In this document: positions 7,982 through 16,693 of the stretch, in pieces
Numbering within the stretch: the first letter of the stretch is position 1
Layout of the letters: each line of letters begins with the position of its first letter
From: Streptomyces sp. NBC_01237
GTDB taxonomy: Bacteria; Actinomycetota; Actinomycetes; Streptomycetales; Streptomycetaceae
Length of the DNA stretch: 64,000 nt
NCBI RefSeq assembly: GCF_035917275.1
Contig: NZ_CP108508.1
Location: 496,001-560,000 of the forward strand
Direction: 5' to 3'
Position numbers and translations under genes: made by a program
Notes under the pieces: generated by a model
Database searches by the model: none
What the model was told of the DNA's origin: nothing
The model's input: the letters and a program-made list of their open reading frames with translations, nothing else

Positions 7982-8542
7982 TCACTCGGCGTCATACCAG
8001 GGCTTCTTCGCTGCCCAGTGCTGGACCCAGCCGGCAAAGCCGGGTTCAGCGGTGGTGAACCCGAACCGCTCGCCGAAAGGGGCTGCTCCGACGTCAGTGA
8101 TCAGCCAGACGTGCCCCCGGTGAGGTCCGGCGACAACGAGATGCCAGTTCATCGCGCACCCGTCGGTGCCGAGCACGACCGTTCCGTGGTTGCAGACCTG
8201 CTCAAAGATCTCGTCGGCATCATCGGCCCGGTCCGATTCCTCCTCCCACATCCATGCCGCCGCCAGCGGGAACGGCTTGCTCAAGTCGCGTTCCCGCTCG
8301 TCATCGCCCCAGTCGTCGGGCAGCTCCGCCACCGGCAGCAGCCCGTACTCGGGCGGCCCCGAGTACGAACCGTCCGTTATCTCGGCGACGAAGGTCCGAT
8401 ACGGCTCGGGCAGCACGATTCCGTGATCCGCCTCGAAGGCGTGGACTGCCTCCCAGCCGAGAGCCGACCCGTCGCCCCCATCGACATCGAACGCCGCGCG
8501 AAGCGCCGCCAGCTCGGCAGGGTCAGCTTGATCAATGTCCAT
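7982..8542 (-). CDS. SMI1/KNR4 (SUKH) family protein
   Basis: 186 residues from ATG 8542 (GAGGTGG upstream). Features are an HAFEADHGIVLPEPYRTFVAEITDG segment, the WE..HGIxLPxxYRxFv..iadG hallmark of the SMI1/KNR4 superfamily, plus a Trp/Asp-rich body (FPLAAAWMWEEE, GTDGCAMNWHLVVAGPHRGHVWLI). Many SUKH proteins are immunity proteins against polymorphic nuclease toxins, but in Streptomyces they also occur as solitary genes. No toxin gene is adjacent, so an orphan immunity role is only inference. Confidence 0.85.
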   Translation of the reverse strand: MDIDQADPAELAALRAAFDVDGGDGSALGWEAVHAFEADHGIVLPEPYRTFVAEITDGSYSGPPEYGLLPVAELPDDWGDDERERDLSKPFPLAAAWMWEEESDRADDADEIFEQVCNHGTVVLGTDGCAMNWHLVVAGPHRGHVWLITDVGAAPFGERFGFTTAEPGFAGWVQHWAAKKPWYDAE

Positions 8543-8669
8543 GCGGCATGGATACCACCTCGCAGTGACAACGCCCTCGGATGCGTTGGTACTCGGCGAC
8601 GGACCTCGGAGCCCTCGCAGGAGGGCCGGTGTGTGGGCGGACGCGAACACGGGAGGGAGCCGGGCTCAA

Positions 8670-9269
8670 GAGGGGCGAAACCGTGCCCCCGGGACGCCGC
8701 AGCGGAATGCGGGACCCTGCGCCTGCCCATCGACTGGGCACGCCCGGACGCCGAGAGGTTCGATCTCGCGGTGGCCCGCCGCAAGGCGACCGATGCGGAG
8801 CGCCGGGTCGGTGCGCTGCTGGTCAACCCGGGTGGACCGGGCGATTCGGGGGCGGACTTCACCGTACGGCGTGCCATGGCCCACTTCAGCGCGGACGTTC
8901 AGCGGAGGTTCGGCATCGTCGGATTCGATACACGAGGTGTCGGAGGAAGCCAACCGGGCACGTACTCAACGGAATTGCTGGACCCACCCGCAACACCGCC
9001 TGCGCATCACGGAGTCGCCGAGGAACCTCATGGTGCACTCGCCGCACTATCCGGCGAACGACTACGCGTGGGCGACCAATGTGCACCGGCAGACGCGCGG
9101 CACGACCGTACTGCTGCCGTACGAGGGTGCGGGTCACAGCGTCTACGGGCGCGGTGACTGCACACGCGACGCCGTGGACGACTGCCTCAGGGAGCGGAAA
9201 CCCCCGAGCGCCGGGAGCCGCCGTGCCCCCGCCGCGAGGACTGATGGCTTCGGTCCCTCGGCTCCGTAA
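8670..9269 (+). pseudogene. decayed TAP-like alpha/beta hydrolase (internal deletion and frameshift)
   Basis: One frame (about 8673-8985) reads CPRDAAAECGTLRLPIDWA ... LLVNPGGPGDSGADF ... GFDTRGVGGSQPG, the N-terminal core of a TAP hydrolase. A second frame (about 9005-9232) reads RITESPRNLMVHSPHYPA ... LPYEGAGHSVYGRGDC, the C-terminal Asp/His region. The roughly 250 middle residues, including the GxSxG nucleophile, are missing and the two parts are in different frames. It is a dead paralogue of the gene at 908-2545. Confidence 0.75.
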
Positions 9270-9304
9270 GCCTCTCCGCACCGGTCAAGTCGGTGCCGAG
9301 GTGG

Positions 9305-9742
9305 TCAGTACCGGGTCGGGCGAGTGCCGGGGCTGGTCATTCCGTGCTGCTGGGCATCGTGTGCCTCGCGGGCGACATCGATCTGTTCGATGTTCTGCTC
9401 GGCCCAGCGGGTCACGGCCTGCATGACGGGCACCAGGCTCTGCCCCAGGGGGGTGAGCGCGTAGTCCACGCGTACCGGCACGGCCGGGGTGACCGTGCGA
9501 GAGAGCAGACCATCGCGTTCCAGGCGACGCAGAGTCTGCGTGAGCATCTTCTGGCTTGCCCCTGCGATCGCACGAGCCAGCTCTCCGTATCGGCGCGGGC
9601 CCTCGGCCAGCTCCTTGAGGATGAGAGCGACCCACTTCTCGCCCATGCGGTCCAGAACCCGATTGGTCGGACAACTGGTGAAGCGGGCCCGGTGCGAGAG
9701 GCGCGCCTCGGCGTGTCGTTGACCGGCAGAGCGCGTGGTCAT
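9305..9742 (-). CDS. HxlR family transcriptional regulator
   Basis: 145 residues from ATG 9742. Winged-helix signature: FTSCPTNRVLDRMGEKWVALILKELAEGPRRYGELARAI, then GASQKMLTQTLRRLERDGLLSRTV and VDYALTPLGQSL. HxlR proteins are usually activators or repressors of detoxification or redox genes and often sense electrophiles through a cysteine; Cys24 near the N-terminus is a candidate. It is divergent from the NAD(P)-binding oxidoreductase at 9854 and probably controls it. Confidence 0.9.
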   Translation of the reverse strand: MTTRSAGQRHAEARLSHRARFTSCPTNRVLDRMGEKWVALILKELAEGPRRYGELARAIAGASQKMLTQTLRRLERDGLLSRTVTPAVPVRVDYALTPLGQSLVPVMQAVTRWAEQNIEQIDVAREAHDAQQHGMTSPGTRPTRY

Positions 9743-9810
9743 GGCATCCCTTCGCGTGCGTCGGCCACTTTGAAGTGCGTACTCCCTGCCAACGGTAGCG
9801 CCGCCTAGCT

Positions 9811-9824
9811 TTGCTCATGAGCAA
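9811..9824. promoter_or_regulatory. palindrome in HxlR/oxidoreductase divergent region
   Basis: TTGCTCATGAGCAA is a perfect 14-bp palindrome 30 nt upstream of the oxidoreductase start and 69 nt upstream of hxlR. It is a plausible HxlR binding site. Confidence 0.45.
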
Positions 9825-9853
9825 TCCCTGTCTGATCAAGGAGCGAACAGACC

Positions 9854-10492
9854 ATGACGACGATCACCCTCCTCGGCTCCGGCAGCGTGGCCCGGGCCCT
9901 CGCCGGCCCACTGCACCGGGCGGGGCACAACGTCATCGTGGGTTCCCGCGACCCGCACAGGGCGGCCGTCGGCTGGGCCGGTTCCGGGATACAGGTCACT
10001 GGTTCGCGGGACGCGGCCGGGTCGGCCGAGGTAGTTATCAACGCCATGCCCGGCTCGGCGTCGCTGGATGCGCTCACCGGCCTCGCCCCACAGCTGACGG
10101 GCAAGGTGCTGGTCGACATCGCCAACGCCACCGAGCTCGACTCCGCCGGTTTCGCATCGGCGCCCCTGTATCCGGGCAGCAGCCTCGCCGAGGAGATTCA
10201 GCGGGCGCTGCCCGACGTGCGCGTGGTGAAGACCCTCAACACGATGCACGAGTCGGTCATGGCCGCCCCGGCCGAACTGGCCATCGCCCCCTGCGCCTTC
10301 GTCTCCGGCGACGATGCCGACGCCAAGAAGGTCGTCCGCGGTCTGCTTGCCGAGCTGGGCTGGCCGCCGGAGTGGATCATCGACCTCGGGGACGTGCGGG
10401 CCGCCCGGGTGCCCGAGGCGTTCGTGCTGATGGTCAGCAGTCTCGTCCGTGCGCTGGGACCAGTGCCCTTCGGCATGGCGATCGCTCGATGA
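9854..10492 (+). CDS. NADPH-dependent F420 reductase-like NAD(P)-binding oxidoreductase
   Basis: 212 residues from ATG 9854 behind AAGGAGCGA. It starts with a Rossmann motif MTTITLLGSGSVARALAGPL (GxGxxA at 8-13), a dinucleotide ribose/phosphate site VGSRDP (29-34), and the family core VVINAMPGSASL, VKTLNTMHESVM and CAFVSGDDADAKK. Members transfer hydride between NADPH and F420 or reduce related substrates. It sits alone, divergent from an HxlR regulator, so a redox-stress response is likely. Confidence 0.85.
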   Translation: MTTITLLGSGSVARALAGPLHRAGHNVIVGSRDPHRAAVGWAGSGIQVTGSRDAAGSAEVVINAMPGSASLDALTGLAPQLTGKVLVDIANATELDSAGFASAPLYPGSSLAEEIQRALPDVRVVKTLNTMHESVMAAPAELAIAPCAFVSGDDADAKKVVRGLLAELGWPPEWIIDLGDVRAARVPEAFVLMVSSLVRALGPVPFGMAIAR

Positions 10493-10584
10493 GGCAACGA
10501 CGAGCCGGCTCCCCCCGCGCAGCCTTCCGCCTCTCGACGAAGCTGTCGTCCAGGTCCTGAGATGCCCGGCATGCCGCGTTCGAC

Positions 10585-10625
10585 CGGCGTGATGCGGGAG
10601 AGGCGCCGACTCTCCCGCATCACGC
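10585..10625. terminator. bidirectional terminator
   Basis: A perfect 17-bp stem (GGCGTGATGCGGGAGAG and its complement) with a 7-nt loop lies between the convergent oxidoreductase and DUF4139 genes. Confidence 0.85.
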
Positions 10626-10657
10626 CGCATCAGCAGGCGTGCGGCGACCCACCGAAC

Positions 10658-12220
10658 TCAGAGTCCGGTGACCTTCGCGCTCGCCGACAACTCGTAGACC
10701 AGGGTGACCGTGCGACGGCCGCCCGGCGGAAGGGTGACGTCCCAGCGGGCGATGCCTTCGGCATCGACCACGTCGGGGGCCGGGGCGCACGCGTCCTTGT
10801 GAAGACGTACGTCCACCGCCGAGACCTCGGAGACCGGGATCCGCTCCCGTAGGGCGACCACTCGCTCGTCGTGCTCCCCCGGGGCGGAGAACCGGGAAAG
10901 GTGCAGCCGCACCGTGCGGGTGACCACGGTCCGCTGGCTGATGCCGACGGAGTTGCGGGACTCCTCGGCCTGCCGGACCACCCTGAAGTCGTCACAGCTG
11001 CCGAACGCCAGCTCGACGGGGGCGCCGGGGGCGGTGAAGTCCAGCGTGCCGCGGCCGCTGAAGCCGGTGCCGCGGACCAGGTCCACGGGCCCGGCGAGCA
11101 GTGCGTGGCCGGACAGGTTGTCGAACCGCACCACCTGGGTGACCAGGGGGGACAACTCCGGTGAGCACGCGTACTCACCGGGCGCGGCCGTGGTGAACGC
11201 GGAGAGCGCCACACGATGGGCGCGGCCGTCACCGGGCACCGAGACCGGCGCGGGGGGTCTCAGCACTCGTGCCTCGCCGCCGTCGTCCACCCCCGGCAGG
11301 CCGAGCACCGGGGCCGGGCCGAGGGCCCCGATCTCCTCCTCGCGCAGTTCGACGTCGACGGTGCGGCGCTCCGCCGCGGAGCGGTCCGTGAGCGTCAGCC
11401 GGTCCTCGTCCAGCCGTGGCGGTTCGGTGGCCAGCGCCGAGCGGGCCGTCGACAGCGTCAGCCGTACGTCCGACCAGTCCTCACCGGTGCGCTGCCAGAC
11501 CATCGCATCGGTCTCCAGCGTCAGGGAGCCCCCGTCGAGCACGGCCCGGTAGGCGGGCCGCCACAACGCGCACGGAGTGAGGTGGCTCAGGCGCAGCCCG
11601 GCCGGCCCGGCGACCGCCGCCTCCACGGTCAGCTCGACATGACCGGCCAACTCGGCGGGCTCCTCCTCCGCGAGGTGCATGACCCGCTCGGCCTCACCGA
11701 GTTCGGCGCTCAGGGAGGCCAGCCGGGCCTCTGCGCCGCGGAGTTGCTCGCCGTACGTCGCGCGCTCATCGTCCACCCGGTCCAGTTCGCGGGACCAGCG
11801 TGTCCGGTCGCTCTCCCCGGAGCCGGCTCCTTCGCCGATCTCCCGCAGCAGATCGGCGGCGAGGCGGCCGAGCAGGTCGAGGCGGGTCCGCAGCCGGTCG
11901 CGCCGCTGCCCCAGGGTCAGCCGCTCCTCTTCGAGGGTGTGTACGCGCCGGCGCAGGGCGGAGTCGTCGTCGGTGGAGGACAGCGGCCCGCGCGGTGTCC
12001 AGGTGCGGACGATCCGCACGTCGAGCACGGTCGCGGGGTGATCGGCGGTCAGCTCGGCGTGGAGGGTCCGGTCGACGGCCAGCGCACTGACCGGCCCGAG
12101 ACGCAGCCGCTGGACCCCGGCCTCCAGGTCGAGCACGACGGTGCGTTCGATGTGGGCCCGGTCTTCGAGGCATGTGACGGCGGTGACGGGGAGGGCGATC
12201 GGCTTCGGGGCCGTGGACAT
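10658..12220 (-). CDS. DUF4139 / mucoidy-inhibitor-A-like protein, second of a tandem pair
   Basis: 520 residues from ATG 12220 (GGAG 9 nt upstream); the frame is open far beyond, but that is a shadow of the preceding gene. The N-terminus LPVTAVTCLEDRAHIERTVVLDLEAGVQRL matches DUF4140. A coiled-coil region lies at about 95-190 (LRRRVHTLEEERLTLGQRRD). The DUF4139 beta-rich body follows (LWRPAYRAVLDGGSLTL, VWQRTGEDWSDVRLTLST, VTLVYELSASAKV). It is 8 nt downstream of a homologous gene and co-transcribed. Biochemical function is unknown; the name comes from an Azotobacter locus affecting exopolysaccharide. Confidence 0.85.
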   Translation of the reverse strand: MSTAPKPIALPVTAVTCLEDRAHIERTVVLDLEAGVQRLRLGPVSALAVDRTLHAELTADHPATVLDVRIVRTWTPRGPLSSTDDDSALRRRVHTLEEERLTLGQRRDRLRTRLDLLGRLAADLLREIGEGAGSGESDRTRWSRELDRVDDERATYGEQLRGAEARLASLSAELGEAERVMHLAEEEPAELAGHVELTVEAAVAGPAGLRLSHLTPCALWRPAYRAVLDGGSLTLETDAMVWQRTGEDWSDVRLTLSTARSALATEPPRLDEDRLTLTDRSAAERRTVDVELREEEIGALGPAPVLGLPGVDDGGEARVLRPPAPVSVPGDGRAHRVALSAFTTAAPGEYACSPELSPLVTQVVRFDNLSGHALLAGPVDLVRGTGFSGRGTLDFTAPGAPVELAFGSCDDFRVVRQAEESRNSVGISQRTVVTRTVRLHLSRFSAPGEHDERVVALRERIPVSEVSAVDVRLHKDACAPAPDVVDAEGIARWDVTLPPGGRRTVTLVYELSASAKVTGL

Positions 12221-12228
12221 GGTGTGTG

Positions 12229-14304
12229 TCAGCTCCTGCGGTTGCCGCCGGCCAGGGCCTTGCCGGTCGGGATGCGTATCTCGTAGCCGCCGTCGAAGGC
12301 GGCAGTGGCGCCTGCGGGCAGGTCCAGCCGCCAGACGCGGGTGCCCGGCGCATGCCGATCGGGCCCCGTGCCTTCGTCGGGTGCCGCCCAGTCGGCCCGT
12401 TCCTCTATCCGTACGTCCGGTTCCGAAGTGACCGGGACCCGCTCGCGGACTTCCACGGTGACGGGCCTCGCGAGCCGATTGGCCAGTTCCACATGGACGC
12501 GGTGGTCGAGCACGGTGGTGTTGTTGCGCAGGCCCGAGGTCGACTCGTGCAGGTTCGTACGCCGGGTGACCCGGATGCCCTCGGCCGGCCCGAGCCCCAC
12601 CCGGCGGACACCGCCGGGGGCAAGCGTGGGCAGTGCGGCGGTCAGCAGGAACTCGTCGTCGACGGTGACTTCCACCGGGCCGGCCAGCAGTGCCTGGTCG
12701 GTGGCGTTGGAGAGCACCAAGGTCGCGAACACGGTCTGCTCCACGGACGGCACGCAGAGGTACTCGGTACGCAGACCGACCGGGATCTCGCCGACGGTGA
12801 CGGTGTGCCAGATGCCGTCCGACGGAATGTCGGCGCGGGCGGTGGCATCGAAGCGGTGGTCGAAGGATCCCGCCGATTCGCGGGGGCGTACCGCCTGTCC
12901 GGGCAGCGGCAGCGTGGACACCGCTTCGGCGCGGCGGCGGTACTCGGCCGCCACCGGGTCGAAGGGGGAGTTCGGAAACAGCCGTCCTCTGCGACCGCTC
13001 TGCTCGTCGGGGCCGCACAGGGCAAGGGCGGCGTAGTCGAGCTCGGCGCCGCTCGGCTGCGGCGGACCGGCTTCGGGTGCCGGAGGGGGCGGCGGCGCGG
13101 ACCGGGCGGAAGCCGCGGGAGCCATGGGGGCGGGGGCACCCGCGAAGGGCCTGCCGCCGGTACGCGGCCTGTCGCCCGGTCGCGCCCCGGCCGGAGGCGC
13201 GAGGGCGGGCATCCCGCCGCCGAAGGCTTCCGGGGCAGCGCCGAAGCCCTGCGGTGCCGTTGGACCGCCGTAACCCGACGGTGGAGGCGGCGGGGGCGGA
13301 ACAGGAGCGGCCCCGGAGCCTCCGGCGGCGCTCGCCGACGCGAAGCCGGCCCCGACAGCGACGGGTCCGGCGGTCACCGGGCGGGGGCCTGCCGTGTCGT
13401 ACCCGGAGAACAGGCCGGCCAGCCCGGCCGGGGGCTCCCGCCAGCCAGGAGGCGTGGGGGCGGGCTGACTCCGTCCGATCCGGATCGAGCGGAGCCTGGG
13501 CAGATCGGTGCGGCGCCGAAGATCGGCGGTGGCCAGGGCGATGCGCACGCCGGTCCAGTCCTCGCCGGTCCGCTGGGCGACGGAGGCGCGCAGCACCAGA
13601 CGGCCGCTGCCGTCGCCCTGACGGTGGGCAAGACGGTAGGCCGGCACCCAGATGGCGCCCGGCACCCCGTATTCCAGCTCCAGTTCCACCTCCGTGTCGT
13701 CGGCGCCTTCGAGGGTCAGGACCGCGCAGACCGTGGTCTCCACATGCGCCGACGGCGCGTCGGTGGTGGCGCGGTCGAGCCTGTCGGCGGCGACGCCGAG
13801 CTCGTGCTCGACATCGCGCAGGGCCTCCTCCGCTTCGACGAGGCGGTTGTGCAGTCCCGTCAGCCGCTCGTCGACGAATGCGGCGAGCTCCAGCCACGCG
13901 TCCACCGGGGTGCTGCGGTACGGGTCCTCGCGTCTGCGGGCAGGGGGGACCGGGTGGAGGGCCCTGACCTCCTCGATCCGTTTCAGCTGTCGGTCCCGGT
14001 GTCCCTGCGCCGCCGCGTACGCGTCGCTCAGCCGCTCGAACTCGCGCCGCAACTCGTGGGGCGTGCCCGTACCGCGCGGCTCGGCCTCGACTTCCACCCG
14101 CGCCTCGGTGACGCGCACACCGGGCGGGCCCAGGACCCGGGTGCGCAGCGAACCCGGGTCCAGCGAGCGGGGCAGTCCCGTCACCCGCACCCGGCCGTCG
14201 GGCGACGCGCTCCCCCGGGCCAGGCGTCGGCAGACCGCGCCCTGCGCGTACACCATGACCGAATCGAGGGTCGAACCCCACCTCTGTGCCGGCTCAGCCG
14301 TCAT
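12229..14304 (-). CDS. DUF4139-domain protein with Pro/Gly-rich insert, first of a tandem pair
   Basis: 691 residues from ATG 14304 (alternative ATG 14334). The N-terminal DUF4140-like part includes SVMVYAQGAVCRRLARGS, coiled coil occupies about 75-180, and a DUF4139 body follows with WVPAYRLAHRQGDGSGRLVL and VAQRTGEDWTGVRIALAT. Between about 285 and 400 is a low-complexity Pro/Gly/Ala segment (PPPPPPPSGYGGPTAPQG), probably a disordered linker. The conserved pair of motifs (W-P-YR; QRTGEDW) is shared with the downstream gene, so the two arose by duplication and may form a hetero-oligomer. No signal peptide or TM helix. Confidence 0.82.
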   Translation of the reverse strand: MTAEPAQRWGSTLDSVMVYAQGAVCRRLARGSASPDGRVRVTGLPRSLDPGSLRTRVLGPPGVRVTEARVEVEAEPRGTGTPHELRREFERLSDAYAAAQGHRDRQLKRIEEVRALHPVPPARRREDPYRSTPVDAWLELAAFVDERLTGLHNRLVEAEEALRDVEHELGVAADRLDRATTDAPSAHVETTVCAVLTLEGADDTEVELELEYGVPGAIWVPAYRLAHRQGDGSGRLVLRASVAQRTGEDWTGVRIALATADLRRRTDLPRLRSIRIGRSQPAPTPPGWREPPAGLAGLFSGYDTAGPRPVTAGPVAVGAGFASASAAGGSGAAPVPPPPPPPSGYGGPTAPQGFGAAPEAFGGGMPALAPPAGARPGDRPRTGGRPFAGAPAPMAPAASARSAPPPPPAPEAGPPQPSGAELDYAALALCGPDEQSGRRGRLFPNSPFDPVAAEYRRRAEAVSTLPLPGQAVRPRESAGSFDHRFDATARADIPSDGIWHTVTVGEIPVGLRTEYLCVPSVEQTVFATLVLSNATDQALLAGPVEVTVDDEFLLTAALPTLAPGGVRRVGLGPAEGIRVTRRTNLHESTSGLRNNTTVLDHRVHVELANRLARPVTVEVRERVPVTSEPDVRIEERADWAAPDEGTGPDRHAPGTRVWRLDLPAGATAAFDGGYEIRIPTGKALAGGNRRS

Positions 14305-14504
14305 GTGCTCCGCCCCGCCCCCTGTCGCGTGCATGCTGAGCGAAGCCTACGCCCGGACGGTCCGCGGGTCCGCGTGGAGTCAGGGGGACGGGCCCAAGGG
14401 GGCCAACGGCCCCCGGACGACGTCGAGACCGTCGTTCCGTCCTTTCCCGGCGCCCCTCGGCGTCGCCCACGCGGTACCCCAAGGGTCAGCGGGCCGGGGA
14501 CTCG

Positions 14505-14792
14505 TCAGCTGATCCTGACGCCCGATCCGGGAGCCACGAACTGCTGGTCGCCTCCGTGGACGGTGCCCACCGGCCCCTGGGTGCAGTGCGAGTCGGAGAG
14601 GATCTCCGCGTGGGTGTCGGTGTCGTCGGTGACCGTCGCGGGATCGCTCGCGGCGTAGCAACCACTGGAGTTCTCGTACACCTGACCGTTGATGATCAGG
14701 ACGCCTTCTGCCGCGTGTGCCGACCGGGGGACGGTGAGGGCGAGCATCCCGGCGGCTGCGGGGCTGCCGAGGGAGATCGGAGTTCGGTGCAT
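14505..14792 (-). CDS. small secreted protein
   Basis: 95 residues from ATG 14792 behind AAAGGAAGA. A signal peptide (MHRTPISLGSPAAAGMLALTVPRSAHA, cleavage near 27) precedes a 68-residue mature part, EGVLIINGQVYENSSGCYAA onward, with two cysteines that could form one disulphide. No known family. It is divergent from the HxlR gene at 14931 and could be its target. Confidence 0.7.
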   Translation of the reverse strand: MHRTPISLGSPAAAGMLALTVPRSAHAAEGVLIINGQVYENSSGCYAASDPATVTDDTDTHAEILSDSHCTQGPVGTVHGGDQQFVAPGSGVRIS

Positions 14793-14930
14793 GTGGGGGT
14801 GTCTTCCTTTGAAGAGATCGATCGTGGCCGTCGTGATCGCCTCCGCCTCGCTCTCTTGTGGTTACCCGGGAACTCCAGGAGAGTCTTGGCCGACCTGGAA
14901 GAACGTACTTTTCGGTGAGTGAGGAACCTG

Positions 14931-15314
14931 ATGGTGAGCAAGCAGATACTCGAAGTCCTGCCCGAGGACGCCGACCTGAGGCGCGCGGACTCCCTGGCAC
15001 GGGAGATCTTCTCGGACGTCGCCAACAAGTGGGCGCTCCTGATCATCGAGGCGCTCGGGGAGAGCACCCTGCGCTTCAGCGAACTGCGGAACGAGGTCGA
15101 GGGCATCAGCCACAAGATGCTCACCCAGAACCTGCGCATGCTGGAGCGCAACGGCCTGGCCGACCGGAAGGTGTATCCCACCGTGCCGCCGCGGGTCGAG
15201 TACACACTCACCGAGCCGGGCCGGGCCCTGCGCGCCACGGTGGACGCCATGTGCGGCTGGACCCGTCAGTACCTCGGCCACATCGAGGACTCGCGCGGTC
15301 GTTTCGACGCCTGA
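14931..15314 (+). CDS. HxlR family transcriptional regulator
   Basis: 127 residues from ATG 14931, chosen over GTG 14919 because GAGGAA sits 6 nt before the ATG. HxlR winged helix: LAREIFSDVANKWALLIIEALGESTLRFSELRNEVEGISHKMLTQNLRMLERNGLADRKV and PRVEYTLTEPGRAL. The usual N-terminal cysteine is absent, although Cys109 is present (MCGWTRQYL). It probably regulates itself and the divergent secreted-protein gene. Confidence 0.9.
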   Translation: MVSKQILEVLPEDADLRRADSLAREIFSDVANKWALLIIEALGESTLRFSELRNEVEGISHKMLTQNLRMLERNGLADRKVYPTVPPRVEYTLTEPGRALRATVDAMCGWTRQYLGHIEDSRGRFDA

Positions 15315-15430
15315 AGGGCGCAACGCCACGCGCCCGTTCCGTGCTTCCTTCATCGATCGCACATTCGCTCCGACGGCCGGGCGGAGCCCCCCACGAACGG
15401 TGCTGGACCCCGCCCGGCCGGCTGTCGCGG

Positions 15431-16693
15431 TCAGACGGGAGCGATCCGGGGTGCCGGTGCCGCGAGCCGCCCGGCGCGGGCCAGGGCGAGGACCGCGCCC
15501 GCGCAGCCGGCACCGGTCAGCGTCAGAACGGTCCACACCAGCCACAGGGCCCGGTGCTGCTCGGCGTAGCCCCACAGGGCCCCGGTGGCCAGGTTGCCCA
15601 CAGTGATCCCGATACCCGACACGGTGTTGTAGAGGCCGTAGTGGGTGGCGACGAGACGGTTGCCGGACAGGGAGACGACGGTGTCCATCTCGAAGGGGTA
15701 GACGACCGCACCGGCGGCCGACAGGGCGATCACCGCGGCCGCCAGCGCGGCCAGCGTCATGGTGTCCGGAACGGCTGTGCCGTTCGCCGTCGTCAGGGCG
15801 AGCGGCACGAAGGCGAGGCCCATCAGCACGAGCCCGCGTACGAGGGCCTGTTCACCGCTGAAGCGGGATGCCACCCAGCCGGTCAGCCGCAGTTGCCCGA
15901 CGACGGCCACCGCTGCGGACAGGACGAACAGCAGGCTGGTGGCCTTCGTTCCCGCTGCTCCGAACGCGTCGCCGGCGGCGAGCGGCAGCGCGAGGTAGAC
16001 CTGGAAGGTCAGCACGTAGGAGCCGATCATCGCGCACGAGAACAGCAGGAACGGCCGGTTGGCCGCCACCGTGCGCCACTGTGCCAGCACCCCGCTCCCC
16101 GGCCGGCCGCTGTCGGCGGCGCGGCGGGCGGGCAGACACCGGCCCTGCAGTACGGTCAGGGCGGCGAAGATGCCCGCGGCCACCACGCACACCAGACGGA
16201 AGTCGGCCGCCAGCAAGGCGAGACCGACCAGCGGGCCCAGCAGCATCCCGGCCTGGTAGTAGACGTTGAACGTGGCGAACGCCTCCACCCGCCGCTCCCC
16301 CGCCCCGGCCGCGAGGTAGGCGCGCACGGCCGGGTTGAACAGGGCTCCGGCGAAACCGGTGGCCGCCGAGGCGATCACGAGAACGGGCAGGCTGTCCACG
16401 ACACCGAGCAGGGCGAACCCGCCCGTCCGCAGGACGCACCCGGCCATGATCGGGACTTTGCAGCCGTAGCGGTCGGCGATCGTGCCGCCGATGAGGAACA
16501 TGCCCTGCTGGGAGAAGTTGCGTACCCCCAGCACCAGGCCGACCGCCCACGCGGCCAGTCCGAGTTCACCGGCGAGGTGCGCGGCGAGGTAGGGCATGAG
16601 CATGTAGAAGGCGAGATTGATGGCGAACTGATTCACCATCAACAGCCGTACCGCGGGCGGGAAGCTCAGGGTGGAGGTCCACAGCATCCTCAT
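15431..16693 (-). CDS. MFS transporter (exporter-like), in PLP-enzyme operon
   Basis: 420 residues from ATG 16693, overlapping the PLP gene's stop (ATGA), so translation is coupled. About 12 hydrophobic segments are visible. The MFS loop 2-3 motif appears as [17 protein letters not shown] (G-x-x-x-D-R-x-G). No substrate motif is recognisable. Coupling to a cysteine-synthase-like enzyme suggests export of that enzyme's amino-acid product. A longer upstream reading is a shadow of the PLP gene. Confidence 0.88.
   Translation of the reverse strand: MRMLWTSTLSFPPAVRLLMVNQFAINLAFYMLMPYLAAHLAGELGLAAWAVGLVLGVRNFSQQGMFLIGGTIADRYGCKVPIMAGCVLRTGGFALLGVVDSLPVLVIASAATGFAGALFNPAVRAYLAAGAGERRVEAFATFNVYYQAGMLLGPLVGLALLAADFRLVCVVAAGIFAALTVLQGRCLPARRAADSGRPGSGVLAQWRTVAANRPFLLFSCAMIGSYVLTFQVYLALPLAAGDAFGAAGTKATSLLFVLSAAVAVVGQLRLTGWVASRFSGEQALVRGLVLMGLAFVPLALTTANGTAVPDTMTLAALAAAVIALSAAGAVVYPFEMDTVVSLSGNRLVATHYGLYNTVSGIGITVGNLATGALWGYAEQHRALWLVWTVLTLTGAGCAGAVLALARAGRLAAPAPRIAPV

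Noticed and set aside
10658..14281. 1,207-residue minus-strand ORF
   Set aside because: Only its last 520 codons are the DUF4139 gene; the upstream part is an out-of-frame shadow of the first DUF4139 gene.
12226..14658. 810-residue plus-strand ORF
   Set aside because: It is a shadow of the first DUF4139 gene with no RBS and no protein-like motifs.
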